Below are positions 47,384 through 57,085 of a stretch of DNA of 64,000 nt, in pieces. The translations under genes and the position numbers were made by a program. This stretch comes from Xanthomonas phaseoli pv. phaseoli (GTDB lineage Bacteria; Pseudomonadota; Gammaproteobacteria; Xanthomonadales; Xanthomonadaceae). The DNA lies in contig CP094243.1 of the NCBI GenBank assembly GCA_022749655.1, forward strand, positions 1,302,001 to 1,366,000, read 5' to 3'. How positions within the stretch are numbered: position 1 is the stretch's first letter; each line of letters begins with the position of its first letter. Below the pieces are notes generated by a model. The model was not told where the DNA came from. It did no database searches and saw nothing but the letters and a program-made list of their open reading frames with translations.

Positions 47384-48545
47384 GGATGGTCTGATCAATG
47401 CGGCCAGAGGATGCGTCGACCCGCATCGGTAGCGCTGACTACGCTCACACCTTCGGTTTTTCGCTGTTTCCAGCGCATTCTCGGGGCGTTCTCCCCATTA
47501 CAGGCACAACTTCCCAACGGCAGGCATCAACTGCTTCCGCTTCAGCCACAGGTTCGACAGCGCAAAGAGCGTCAGCACCTGCGCGGTGTTTTTGACCAGG
47601 CCGCGATAGCGCACCTTGGCATAGCCAAACTGGCGCTTGATCACCCGAAACGGATGTTCCACCTTCGCACGCAGGCTGGCCTTGGTGTGCTCCCAGCGCT
47701 TGGCCAACTTCAGTTCGCGCTTGTTCTTGATCTGCTTCAGCTTCGAGGGCTTCTCCGCGATCAGGTAGCGTAGCTTGCGCTTGCCCTTGATCTCATCGCG
47801 CTTCTCAAGCCCGGTGTAGCCGCTGTCCCCACACACCGTGTCTTCCTTGCCATGCAGCAGCTTGTGCGCTTGCGTGATGTCCGCCACGTTGGCTGCCGTG
47901 CATTCCACGTGGTGCACTAGGCCGGATTCATCATCCACTCCAATGTGCGCCTTCATCCCGAAGAAGTATTGGTTGCCCTTCTTGGTCTGGCGCATCTCCG
48001 GATCGCGCTCACCGTCCTTGTTCTTGGTCGAACTGGGCGCAGAGATAATCGTGGCATCCACAATCGTCCCGCCGCGCAGGCTCTGACCCTTGCGCGACAG
48101 ATGCGCGTTCACCCGATTGAACAGCTTGCGCGCCAAATCGTGCTGCTCCAGCAGATGGCGAAAGTTGAGAATCGTCGTCTCGTCCGGCACCTCATCCAGC
48201 CCGCCGATCTTGGCGAAACGGCGCATCGACACCGTGTCGTACAAGGCTTCTTCCGCCGATGGATCGCTCAATGCATACCACTGCTGCAAAAAGTGGATGC
48301 GCAGCATCGTCTCCAGCCGATACGGCTGTCGTCCCGGTTGCCCCGACTTCGGATAGTGCGGCTCGATCAGCCCCAGCAGCTCCTTCCACGGCACGACCTG
48401 CTCCATCTCGGCCAAAAACACCTCACGCCGCGTCCGCTTGCGCTTGCCGTCGTACTCCGCGTCGCCGAAGGTCAGCTGCATCGAAATCGTCTACTCGGGT
48501 CGATGATCGATTGTGGCAGATCAGGACGGATTGTTCAGAGTTTCC
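47384..48545 (-). mobile_element. IS5-family element
   Basis: 1162 bases. Ends are GGATGGTCTGATCAATGCGG at the low side and, on the minus strand, GGAAACTCTGAACAATCCG at the high side; 16 of the first 22 bases match. It is flanked by TTAA at 47380-47383 and 48546-48549, the 4-base duplication usual for IS5. One intact transposase gene lies on the minus strand. Confidence 0.82.
47498..48481 (-). CDS. IS5-family transposase (IS5 subgroup)
   Basis: A 327-residue DDE transposase closely resembling that of E. coli IS5. It starts MQLTFGDAEYDGKRKRTRRE with VVPWKELLGLIEPHYPKSG. The catalytic core has Asp in GGTIVDATIISAPSSTKNKD, Asp in DTVCGDSGYTGLEKRDEIKG, and Glu in ASLRAKVEHPFRVIKRQFGY. Length is typical. 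The protein is intact, so the element may be active. Confidence 0.95.
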   Translation of the reverse strand: MQLTFGDAEYDGKRKRTRREVFLAEMEQVVPWKELLGLIEPHYPKSGQPGRQPYRLETMLRIHFLQQWYALSDPSAEEALYDTVSMRRFAKIGGLDEVPDETTILNFRHLLEQHDLARKLFNRVNAHLSRKGQSLRGGTIVDATIISAPSSTKNKDGERDPEMRQTKKGNQYFFGMKAHIGVDDESGLVHHVECTAANVADITQAHKLLHGKEDTVCGDSGYTGLEKRDEIKGKRKLRYLIAEKPSKLKQIKNKRELKLAKRWEHTKASLRAKVEHPFRVIKRQFGYAKVRYRGLVKNTAQVLTLFALSNLWLKRKQLMPAVGKLCL

Positions 48546-48806
48546 TTAACGGGGTGCCTCCGGCGAGGCACTGAAGCGCCGCGCATAGCCGCGCTCTTCG
48601 GTAATGCGAGTAATATCCTCATCGGCCATTTCCGGGGCGCCATACACTGCGTAGGCCACCGTGCCATCGCCACGTTCGCCAATCTGGTGCAGGCGGTAGC
48701 GGGGTCTGCCGGCGCCAGTGTTTTCGGGGTAGTGCATCGGTGGCGGGGTGTCGTCCAGATCCATTTCGCTGTTGTCGACAACTCCTCCTACGAACAAGGC
48801 TCGCAT
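48546..48806 (-). CDS. Small hypothetical protein ending at the IS5 target site
   Basis: An 86-residue protein starting MRALFVGGVVDNSEMDLDDT, then PPPMHYPENTGAGRPRYRLH, VAYAVYGAPEMADEDITRIT and a basic end. The ATG at 48806 has GGAG about 7 bases upstream. The TAA stop lies within the TTAA duplicated by the IS5 insertion, so the element landed on the stop without changing the protein. No family recognised; acidic, probably cytosolic. Confidence 0.62.
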   Translation of the reverse strand: MRALFVGGVVDNSEMDLDDTPPPMHYPENTGAGRPRYRLHQIGERGDGTVAYAVYGAPEMADEDITRITEERGYARRFSASPEAPR

Positions 48807-49089
48807 CGCGTCTCTCCGCTGTGGGCTTGGATCCCAGCCTAGGCGGGCGAATGTTGCGTGCGCATCAATAACCTGTGTAGACGCGGCGACCAGCGGGCGG
48901 TACAACCGCGGCGCTCCCTTGAAATGGCCGGCCCGCAAGACGGTCTATTGCCAAGTACTGCGCAAAGTTGACTGAAAGCGCTGACTCTGGCGCGATGCTC
49001 GGCCTCGCAGGAACTTCTGCAAATATCCCAAGCTCCTCTTCCCAAACAAGCGAGAGGAGCTGGCCGACAATTATGCGGAGGAGAAGAAA

Positions 49090-49563
49090 TCAGAAAGGCT
49101 GACGCGGGTTGTCGTTGTCGCCTTTACTTGTCGGGGCACTGAATTGATAGCCTGTCAGTTGCCATGATCCACCTGACTGACCAGCCCATTCGTAATCCCA
49201 TTGTTCAAATGCCCCGCCAGGAAATTCGTTACGGATTGTAATCTTCTCGCCAGGGACGCCGCTGGTGGGTAAAGGAACCGGTGGACCATCCGGCCCGGAC
49301 TGAATACTAATCAATCCGGTCGAGACTATGCTGCGAGAGACACTCAGGCTACTCGTCGGCAACAGCGGCGGATACTTTGGTGAGTGCTGCTTGATCCAAG
49401 CGACGATGGATTGCGATTCGTTAGATCCGGCGCGATATAAACTTTTCTGCGTTGTTACCAGCGAGCTGGATGGCGCCGTCGCCGTACGATAATTCTGACC
49501 ATATGCGGACGTCGCCAACAATAGTGTTACGGAAAACAGTCCGAAATATTTCCTATATCTCAT
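49090..49563 (-). CDS. Secreted hypothetical protein of low GC
   Basis: A 157-residue exported protein. MRYRKYFGLFSVTLLLATSA with YGQNY is a signal peptide cut near residue 22. The mature part is Ser/Thr/Pro-rich (SLVTTQKSLYRAGSNESQSI, YPPLLPTSSLSVSRSIVSTG) and ends in FEQWDYEWAGQSGGSWQLTG. Visibly lower GC and more ATA/AAT-type codons than its neighbours suggest it is not native. It lies beside insertion sequences. No family recognised. Confidence 0.68.
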   Translation of the reverse strand: MRYRKYFGLFSVTLLLATSAYGQNYRTATAPSSSLVTTQKSLYRAGSNESQSIVAWIKQHSPKYPPLLPTSSLSVSRSIVSTGLISIQSGPDGPPVPLPTSGVPGEKITIRNEFPGGAFEQWDYEWAGQSGGSWQLTGYQFSAPTSKGDNDNPRQPF

Positions 49564-49778
49564 ATCCAGTATTCCTATTGATGATCGGCAGGCCTTCCTG
49601 CGAGCTCAAGCGTGGGCCTTTGCTCTGACGCTGTCAACGCACTCATTAAAGAAGCCATCAAGCGTCGGTAAGCCATTCCAAGTCAGCCTGTGGATGAGAT
49701 TGAGTCACGTGATCGCTATCGCATTATCGCTTCGCGCTCAACACCGTATTTTGTTACTTATCAGTCAAGTTGAATTAT

Positions 49779-50958
49779 ATGGATGCCACGCAAGCCTCCT
49801 CTTCTGCTTCGGACAGTCAGTATGCAACCGCAGCGGGCGGCACACCGCCGCCGCTCCCTTACAATGGCCGCCCATTTCTGCTCCGACGACCAATGGCTGG
49901 CCTGCACGACGCCCCGCTTCAAGCGCTGTTTCTGCCCTTTGCTCAGGGCGCGCTGCCATGGCCGGAAGGACCGGTCTTGTTCCTGCGCGCGCGCGACGGT
50001 TTCCCGCTGCGCGAGCGGGCAACCACCCAGACGCTGACCTGCGAGCAGAGCTTCCGTCCGTTTGCCGAAGCGCTGGAGCGCAACGGGTGGACGGTGCGCG
50101 AAGAAAGCGAGATCGAGGCCGACAGCACGCGCTATGCCCTGGTGCTGGTGCTGCCCCGCGGCAGCGCGAAGAGGCACGTGCGCTGTTCGCACGTGCGGTG
50201 GCGCTGACTGCACCCGGTGGCCGCGTGGTCGCCTGCCAGTCCAACAACGAAGGCGCACGCTCGGGGAAGCGGATCTGCGCCAGCTCACCGGGCTGGCCGG
50301 TAGCCTGACCAAGTACCACTGCCGCACCTATTGGAGCGCGCCGCTGCCGGCTGGCACCGATGCCGCGCTGCAGGCCCGCTGGGCCGCGTTGGATGCGCCA
50401 CGCAAGATTCTGGACGGCCGCTTCGTCAGCCGTCCCGGCGTCTTTGCCTGGGATCGCATCGACCCCGCTTCTGCGTTGCTGGTCGAGCATCTGCCCACCA
50501 CGCTGGCCGGCCATGGCGCCGATCTGGGCGCGGGTTTCGGGTATCTGTCGGCCGAAGTGCTGGCGCGTTGTCCCAAGGTCACCGCGCTGGATCTGTACGA
50601 AGCCGAGGCGCGCGCGTTGACACTGGCGCGGCGCAATCTGCAGGACATCGCGCATCCGGCGCAGCTGCACTACCACTGGCGCGATGTCACGGCCGGGCTG
50701 GTGGGGCAATACGATTTCATCGTCAGCAACCCGCCGTTCCATACGCCGTCGCGTGCCGACCGCCCGGACATCGGGCAGCGCTTCATTGCAGTGGCCGCGC
50801 AGGCGCTGCGCCCGGGCGGGCAACTGCTGCTGGTCGCCAACCGGCATCTACCCTACGAACAGGTGCTCAACGACAGTTTCGGGCAGGTGCGCGTGGCTGC
50901 CGAACGCGATGGATTCAAGCTGATCGCGGCGACCCGCGGCCGCGGGGCGCGCCCATGA
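49779..50958 (+). pseudogene. rsmC: 16S rRNA (guanine-N2)-methyltransferase RsmC-like (two frameshifts)
   Basis: About 393 residues when repaired. It methylates G1207 of 16S rRNA in the small subunit. The N-terminal MTS domain (FLPFAQGALPWPEGPVLFLR, TLTCEQSFRPFAEALERNGW, TRYALVLVLP) is followed, one frame over, by RQREEARALFARAVALTAPG and RVVACQSNNEGARS, and, again one frame over, by GEADLRQLTGLAGSLTKYHC. The C-terminal SAM-binding half is intact (GADLGAGFGYLSAEVLARC, DFIVSNPPFHTPSRADRPDI). One C is missing at 50154-50157 and one G at 50263-50266. The ATG at 49779 is a choice among several; the ATG in MAGLHDAPLQALF is an alternative. The stop overlaps rsuA. Confidence 0.86.
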
Positions 50959-51669
50959 AGCTGGTCAAACACATCGCCAATCTCGGCTACGGCAGCCGCA
51001 AGCAAGTCACCCAGCTGTTCCGGCAGGGCGCGATCACCGATGCGCAAGGCGAGGTGCTGTATGCCGACGACCAGGTGGAGCACGACGCCATCCGCATCGA
51101 TGGCGAACCGCTCGATCCGCCGGCGGGCTTGAGCCTGTTGCTGCATAAACCCGGCGGCTACACCTGCTCGACCAAGGACACCGGCCGGCTGATCTACGAA
51201 TTGCTGCCGCCACGTTTCCGCCTGCGTGCGCCGGTGTTGGCGCCGGTGGGGCGGCTGGACCGCGAGACCAGCGGCCTGTTGTTGATGACCGACGACGGCG
51301 CGCTGCTGCATCGGATCATTTCGCCCAAATCCGCGCTGGACAAGGTGTACGACATCACCCTGGCCGAGGACCTGCGTCGGCGAGGAGGCCGCGCTGTTCG
51401 CCAGCGGCAGCCTGCTGCTGGAGGGCGAAACCAAGCCGCTGCTGCCGGCCGAACTGGAGGTGCTTGGCCCACGCCAGGCGCGGCTGACCCTGCACGAAGG
51501 TCGCTATCACCAGGTGCGGCGCATGTTCGCTGCTGCCGGCAACCATGTGGTCGCGCTGCACCGCAGCCGCATCGGTGGCCTGTCGCTGGAGGGTTTGCCG
51601 TCGGGGCAATGGCGTGCGCTGGAAGTCAGCGATCTTGAGGTGTTGTTCGGCCGTGGCGGCCCGGCATGA
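50955..51669 (+). pseudogene. rsuA: 16S rRNA pseudouridine synthase RsuA (one-base frameshift)
   Basis: About 237 residues in the repaired frame. It converts U516 of 16S rRNA to pseudouridine. The S4 RNA-binding domain starts MKLVKHIANLGYGSRKQVTQ. The catalytic domain has the Asp in APVGRLDRETSGLLLMTDDG. After LAEDLR the frame is lost; one frame over continues EEAALFASGSLLLEGETKPL, then HEGRYHQVRRMFAAAGNHVV. One extra G at 51379-51380 accounts for it. It overlaps rsmC by 4 bases and the HAD gene by 4 bases (ATGA both times), so these three form one coupled operon. Confidence 0.88.
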
Positions 51670-52346
51670 CGCACGCTGCAGCGTTGCCGTTTCGCCCGCA
51701 GGCGGTGATCTTCGACATGGATGGCTTGATGCTCGACAGCGAGCGCGCCATCACCGCCTGCCTGGCGCAGGCCGCCGACGACCAGGGTCTGCAGATCGAA
51801 CCGGTCTTCTGGTTACGCATGGTGGGCACCGGCGATGCGGCCTGCCGCCGGTTGCTCGGCGAGCGGATCGGCGAGGCCGCGGCCGACACCATGCTGGCGC
51901 ATGCGCAACGGCTGTATGCCGCTGCGGTCGAGTGCGGCATCCCGCATCGGCCCGGCATCATTGCGCTGTTGGACTATCTGGCAGCCCAGCGCATGCCGCG
52001 TGCGGTGGCCACCTCCACCCAGCGCCCGCTGGCGCTGCGCAAGCTGGAAGCGGCCGATCTGTTGTGGCGCTTCGATGCGGTCTGCACGGCCAGCGATGTG
52101 GTCCATCCGAAACCTGCGCCGGATATCTATCTGCTGGCGGCGCGCACCCTGGCGGTGGACCCCGCGCAGTGCCTGGTGCTGGAAGACTCGCCCACCGGCG
52201 TGCGTGCAGCATTGGCGGCGGGCATGACACCGATCCAGATTCCGGACCTGCTCGAACCCGATGCCAGCGTGCGCGCGCTCGGCCACCGCATCCTGCCTTC
52301 GCTAGGCGATGCGCAACGCTTGCTGGAAGCCCGCTTGTCGCAGTGA
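51666..52346 (+). CDS. HAD-family hydrolase (beta-phosphoglucomutase-like)
   Basis: A 226-residue HAD phosphatase. Motif I is AVIFDMDGLMLDSERAITAC, motif II is in VATSTQRPLALRKLEA, and motifs III and IV are VVHPKPAPDIYLLAARTLAV and CLVLEDSPTGVRAALAAGMT. The alpha-helical cap lies between. It probably removes phosphate from a sugar or nucleotide; YcjU, YniC and beta-phosphoglucomutase are relatives. The ATG overlaps the rsuA stop by 4 bases, so it is the last gene of the rsmC-rsuA operon. Confidence 0.9.
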   Translation: MTHAAALPFRPQAVIFDMDGLMLDSERAITACLAQAADDQGLQIEPVFWLRMVGTGDAACRRLLGERIGEAAADTMLAHAQRLYAAAVECGIPHRPGIIALLDYLAAQRMPRAVATSTQRPLALRKLEAADLLWRFDAVCTASDVVHPKPAPDIYLLAARTLAVDPAQCLVLEDSPTGVRAALAAGMTPIQIPDLLEPDASVRALGHRILPSLGDAQRLLEARLSQ

Positions 52347-52597
52347 TGGGGTCGGGTGGATGCGTCCCGGGTCCAGCGCACGCGCCAGTCGAGCTGTGAG
52401 TGCGCAGGTGTTGTAGGCCGGCTCGCTGCGCGGCTCTTAAGAGTGGCTAACAAAACGTAGCGAGCGGTCGTCAGGTGGGCGTGGACGGCGCACAGGAACC
52501 GAGTGGCACAGGAGCCGAGTGTATGAGTTGTACATGCCGATTCCGGGCACCGGCCGCGGCCGCCTGGCCGCTGCGTAGTAGTTTTTCATCGCTGCTC

Positions 52598-53404
52598 TTA
52601 GGCGTATTGCATCTTGCGCGACATGCCCCCGTCGACGATGAAATCCTGCCCGGTGACGAAACCGGAGAGCTGCGGCGCGAGCAGATAGACCGCCAGCTGC
52701 GCGATGTCTTCGGGCGTGCCCACGCGCCCGGCCGGATGCTGCGCATGGTCCCGACGCGACAATTTCGGGGCCCGCCGGCGCTGCGGCGCGCGCCACGCCT
52801 CGGTGCTGATCCACCCCGGGCTGATGCTGTTGACGCGCACATGCGGCCCCTCGCTCAGCGCCAGCGCGTGGGTAAAAGCCACCAGGCCGCCCTTGGCTGC
52901 GGCGTACGCTTCGCTGTGCGGCTCCGATTGCAAGGCGCGGGTGGAGGCGATGTTGACGATCGCGCCGCCTTCTGGCGCCTGCCTGAGCGCGGGCAGCGCC
53001 TGCTTGCTGCACAGGAAGGCGCCGTGCAGGCTGGACAGCCGGCTGTTCCACGTGTCCCAGTCCAGTTGCGGCAGTGCTGCGATATGCGGATCGGGCACGC
53101 CGGCATTGTTGACCAGGCCATCGATGCGCCCGAAGCGCTTGAGCGCCGCCTCGACCAGGCGCGTGGCCTGCGCTTGGCGCGCGGCATCGCAGCGGACGAA
53201 AGCGCTGCGGCGAGGCAGCGCCCATTCCTGCAGGCAGGCCTTGCCGGCATCGGCATCCAGATCGCCAATCACCACGCTGCCGCCCGCGCCCAGCACCGCC
53301 TGCGCAATGCCGCGGCCGATGCCTTGCGCGCCACCGGTGATCACCACCACGCGGTCCTGCAGCGGCGACGGGTTCCATGCGGAAATTGCGGGGATCAAGG
53401 CCAT
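52598..53404 (-). CDS. Short-chain dehydrogenase/reductase
   Basis: A 268-residue SDR oxidoreductase. The cofactor motif is RVVVITGGAQGIGRGIAQAV, VIGDLDADAG favours NAD(H), and NNAGVPDPH follows. The catalytic Ser-Tyr-Lys are in IVNIASTRALQ and EAYAAAKGGLVAFTHALALS. The end SGFVTGQDFIVDGGMSRKM is typical. The start MALIPAISAWNPSPLQDR at 53404 is chosen over an upstream in-frame ATG. Substrate unknown. Single-gene unit. Confidence 0.9.
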   Translation of the reverse strand: MALIPAISAWNPSPLQDRVVVITGGAQGIGRGIAQAVLGAGGSVVIGDLDADAGKACLQEWALPRRSAFVRCDAARQAQATRLVEAALKRFGRIDGLVNNAGVPDPHIAALPQLDWDTWNSRLSSLHGAFLCSKQALPALRQAPEGGAIVNIASTRALQSEPHSEAYAAAKGGLVAFTHALALSEGPHVRVNSISPGWISTEAWRAPQRRRAPKLSRRDHAQHPAGRVGTPEDIAQLAVYLLAPQLSGFVTGQDFIVDGGMSRKMQYA

Positions 53405-53820
53405 GGCATGCGGCACGTGGGTGAGAGTGGCGGCACTGTAGCGTGCGGGCTGTCGTCGTCGCAGCAAAAGGGCGCGCATGTGAGCACTCAGCGCATGTGC
53501 CGACGCACGCGCTCGATGTCATCCACCTTGAACGTGACGGATGCGGGTTGATCTGAGCAGGTGCACGGGCAATAGGCGTTGCGCAAGGTCCCGGTGCCGC
53601 CAGTGCTGCCGTGCGGGCCCTCGATCACACGATCACATGATTGCCCGATGCCACGCGTGTGCAGGGCGGCCGGCGGCGTGCGTCACTCGACTAGGTCGAC
53701 GCCGAGCACGTGATCCGCACGCAGCTGAAGAGCTTCTATGGCGTTTTGTGCCGACGCGCTAGGAGCGCAGATGAGCGAGAGCCGCGCTCGCCTTGCCGTC
53801 CCGCGCGCTTGGGGCAGCAC
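53405..53820. other. Intergenic, no gene seen
   Basis: 415 bases between the SDR start and the end of the DUF1415 gene on the same strand. It should carry the SDR promoter. No gene or repeat supported. Confidence 0.35.
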
Positions 53821-54381
53821 TCAGTGCTCTGCACCGTTGAGCACACGCGCGAAGCCATCGCTGCCCAGGCGTTCGAGCGTCTGGATATTGCGTTCGACGA
53901 TCACATCCGGATCCGGGAACGCTGCCACTGCACGCTCCACGCTGTCTTCGCGCAACAGGTGCAAGGTGGGGAAGGGCGAGCGGTTGGTAAAGTTGGCCAC
54001 ATCGTCCGGCGCCGCGCCTGCGAACTGGTAATCCGGATGGAAGCTGGCCACCTGCAACACGCCTTGCAGGTCCAGCGCCTCCACCGCCGCATCGGCGTTG
54101 TCGAGAAAGTCGTTGTAGTCCAGGAAATCGGTGAGCACGTCCGGGTGCACGATCAGCGTGGTGTCGATCTGTTCGGCCGGTGTATCGCGCAGCAGCACCA
54201 GTTCCTCGGCCAGCTGTTCCAGCAAGGCTTCGGGCGTGCTGGCATCGCTGAGCACCAGCCGCACCTGCTCCTTGACGTACACCGCCTTGGCGAACGGGCA
54301 CAGGTTCAATCCGATCACCGCACGTTCGATCCACTTGCGGGTGTCGGCGATCGGATCGGATGGCGTGGGCGTGGTGGTCAT
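53821..54381 (-). CDS. DUF1415 family protein
   Basis: A 186-residue cytosolic protein. The family start is clear (RKWIERAVIGLNLCPFAKAV), with LIVHPDVLTDFLDYNDFLD, VASFHPDYQFAGAAPDDVAN, FTNRSPFPTLHLLREDSVER and ERNIQTLERLG. DUF1415 is widespread in proteobacteria and its function is unknown; invariant Cys (LCPF), Asp and His residues suggest a catalytic site. The ATG at 54381 is chosen because upstream frame is unrelated. It follows the alpha/beta hydrolase on the same strand after about 155 bases. Confidence 0.88.
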   Translation of the reverse strand: MTTTPTPSDPIADTRKWIERAVIGLNLCPFAKAVYVKEQVRLVLSDASTPEALLEQLAEELVLLRDTPAEQIDTTLIVHPDVLTDFLDYNDFLDNADAAVEALDLQGVLQVASFHPDYQFAGAAPDDVANFTNRSPFPTLHLLREDSVERAVAAFPDPDVIVERNIQTLERLGSDGFARVLNGAEH

Positions 54382-54536
54382 CGTGGCGGCAGCAAGATGG
54401 CGCGCCAGTGTATGCGATCGCCAAGTAGCGAGCCGCGCGCCAGGTGGCGGGCAGTAGCGGGCGCTAGCGGGCAACATCACGACGCTGCCAGCAAGGCGGC
54501 AGGGTTTTTCGACCCTGCGCGCGCACCCGCTTGCGC

Positions 54537-55364
54537 TCACCCATCCCGGCCGTGCGGCGCAGCACGGAGTTGCGCCTGCAAGAACGCGATGGACGCCTGC
54601 GCGACGGCGTCGGCCATCGGCGTCTTGTGCGGCGACCCGATCGCATGCGCGCCGGTGTCGAATGCCAGCGCCTGCCTGTGTGCCGGCGCAGTGCCCAGCG
54701 CTGCGAACATCTGCAGCATCGCCGGCACCGAGGCGATGCCGTCTTCGCGGCCATCGGCAGCGCGGTAGTAGCCTAGAAACACCGGGCAGCGCACGCGCGG
54801 CCACGGCGGGTCGGCGGCGATGCGCTCGAACAGGCCACGCAAGGCGCGAAATCCGTCCGGATGGATCGTCTCCGACCAGAACGCGCGCGCGGCAGGCGTG
54901 CCCGTGCGCGGGTCGATCAACGGCGCCTGCGCGGCGCAGATCTGCTCAAGCAGTGCCGGGTCGGCAGGCCGGATGCCCGGCGACCAGGCAACCACAGCGG
55001 CCACCGCGTCCGGGTACTGCGCGGCCAGCCACAAACCCAGCGTGGCGCCCATCGACGAGCCGACAATCGCAACCCGCTCGCCCAGGCGTTGCGCCTGGGC
55101 CAGTGCCTCCAGCGCCGAGGCCTGCAATACCGCCGGGCTGAGCCCCTGCATTGCATCGGCGGCGGCGAGCCCGTGCCCGGGCCAGCGATGCACATAGCCG
55201 TTGGCCGCCAGCGCATCGGCCATCTGTTCGGGTAGCGCGCCTGCTTCGCCCGGGCTGGCGCTGAAGCCGTGCAGGTACAGCACCACCAGCGGCGTGCCGG
55301 CGTGTGCGCCCTGCTGCCAATAGATGCGTGCGGCGTTGCCCGGCTTGAGCTCAGGGGCGTGCAT
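54537..55364 (-). CDS. Alpha/beta hydrolase (esterase/lipase-like)
   Basis: A 275-residue alpha/beta-hydrolase. The oxyanion segment is VVLYLHGFSASPGEAGALPE, the nucleophile Ser is in ERVAIVGSSMGATLGLWLAA, an acidic residue lies late, and the His is in FDTGAHAIGSPHKTP. It lacks a signal peptide, so it is cytosolic. The ATG at 55364 overlaps the end of the hybrid kinase gene by 14 bases, so it is coupled to that operon and could act on or make a signal sensed by it, which is inference. Family resembles carboxylesterase/monoacylglycerol lipase. Confidence 0.85.
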   Translation of the reverse strand: MHAPELKPGNAARIYWQQGAHAGTPLVVLYLHGFSASPGEAGALPEQMADALAANGYVHRWPGHGLAAADAMQGLSPAVLQASALEALAQAQRLGERVAIVGSSMGATLGLWLAAQYPDAVAAVVAWSPGIRPADPALLEQICAAQAPLIDPRTGTPAARAFWSETIHPDGFRALRGLFERIAADPPWPRVRCPVFLGYYRAADGREDGIASVPAMLQMFAALGTAPAHRQALAFDTGAHAIGSPHKTPMADAVAQASIAFLQAQLRAAPHGRDG

Positions 55365-57085
55365 GGCTGGCGTGCTGGGTGAGCAATGCCAGCAATTCGT
55401 GCGCATTGATCGGCTTGGGCAGATAGCCGGCCACGCCCGCCGCGCTGGCGTCGCGCATCGAATCGGTCCGCGTGTCGGTGGTCAGCACGATGATCGGCGG
55501 CAGCGCCGACATCGCATCGCGCGCTTCGCGCAGCGCATCCCAGCCGGAGGTACCGGGCATGTGCAGATCCAGGAACACCAGGTCCGGCGCTGCCTCGCGG
55601 ATACGCTGCACCGCATCGGTGCCATCGACCTGAAACTCACCCGATGCCCGGCGCGGGTCAGCAGGTTGCCGATCACCAGGCGATTGGTATCCATGTCTTC
55701 AAAGACCAGGCAATGCAGGGAGGGCACGTTCTGCGCGTGCTGGGCCAACGCATCGCGCAGCGCGAGCGTATTGCTGCCGGCCGCGGCGCCGGGCAGTTCG
55801 AAAATCCAGCGGAAGATGCTGCCGCCAGCGGGGTTGTCGCTCACGGTCAGGCTGCCGCCCATCGCATCGGAAACCGACAGCGCGATGTACAGCCCCAGGC
55901 CCACGCCGCCTTCGACGCGACTGAAGCCGGTACTGAGCTGGGTGAACGGAGTGAAGATGTAGGCCTTCTGATCGTCCGGTACGCCAATACCGGTGTCGGT
56001 GACGGTCACCGCGATGCTCCAGCGCTCCTGCACCTGGGTCGCATCGATCAGCAGATCCACCGTGCCGCCGGCCGGGTGAACTTGATCGCGTTGATCACCA
56101 AATTGCTGATCACCTGCTCGATGCGGCCTTCGTCGCCCATCACATGCGGTGCCTGCGGGCTATCGACACGCACATCGAGCGTGACGCCCTTGCTGGACGC
56201 CGCAGTGGCGCAGACCGCTTTCACCGTGGCGACCACGTCCAGCAGGTTCAACGGCTTGCGATGCAGCTGCAGGCGTCCGCCATCGATGCTGGCCACATCC
56301 AGCACCTCGTTGACACGATGGCGCAGCGCGGTCGCATTGACGGTCACCGATTGCAGCAACTCGCGTTGCTGCGCCGGCATTTGCTCGGTTTCGATCAACT
56401 GGGCGCAGTTGATCACCGCATTGAGCGGCGTACGTAATTCGTGACTCATGGTGCTGATGAAACGGCTTTGCGCATCGCGCGAGGCCAGCGCCTGCAGCGC
56501 CACTTCCTGCATCGCAAGCACGATCCGCGCCACCAGCAACGGCAGCACGATGATCAGCGCCACGGCATAGACGAAATACGCCGGGCGCGACAGCCAATAG
56601 CCCGACGGTGCGGTCAATAGCATCAGCACGAAGGTGCTGAGCAACACCGGAAATATCGCGCGTTGCCCATAACGCGCCACCGCAGCGATGGTGATGAACG
56701 GCAGAAATGCGTTCAACGACATCAACAGGATGAAGGCCAGGTAGGTCTGGATGCCGATGAACAGCAGGTTCATCGCAAAGCCCATCGCATCGAGCCATTC
56801 GCTGGGCGCAATGACACGGCGGCGTACCAGCAGCATCCACACCACCGACAGCACCCACAGGCCGACCGCGGTGGGAAAGACATGGTGCGCGTCGGCCACC
56901 AGCACCGGTTGCGGCCCGTACAGCCAGCCCAGGCACCAGGCGGTGACGATGCTCTGCACGATCACGCGGCCGACGCAGGCGCGATATTCCAGGAACGACT
57001 CGAACAGCCGCACCAGTCTGTCGTTACGCAATTGCCTGGCGGCCAGGATCAGGCCGGGCGCTGCGCGATTGGGAGTGCTACGCAT
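55351..57085 (-). pseudogene. Membrane-bound hybrid histidine kinase/response regulator (two frameshifts)
   Basis: About 580 residues when repaired. Several N-terminal membrane helices (VGLWVLSVVWMLLVRRRVIA, GFAMNLLFIGIQTYLAFILL, AIFPVLLSTFVLMLLTAP, VYAVALIIVLPLLVARIVLA). HisKA with His at about 215 in FISTMSHELRTPLNAVINCA, then HATPase (ISNLVINAIKF; TDTGIGVPDDQKAYIFTPF; GGVGLGLYIALSVSDAMGG), then a receiver (DAVQRIREAAPDLVFLDLHM, GYLPKPINAHELLALL). One C is missing at ggg 56074-56076 and one G at ccc 55640-55642. The start overlaps the Hpt gene end by 8 bases. The receiver, Hpt and kinase suggest a multi-step phosphorelay. Confidence 0.84.

Noticed and set aside
44496..48549. Composite transposon bounded by the IS256 and IS5 elements
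   Set aside because: The two elements belong to different families and each has its own target duplication; only about 200 bases lie between them, with no cargo gene.
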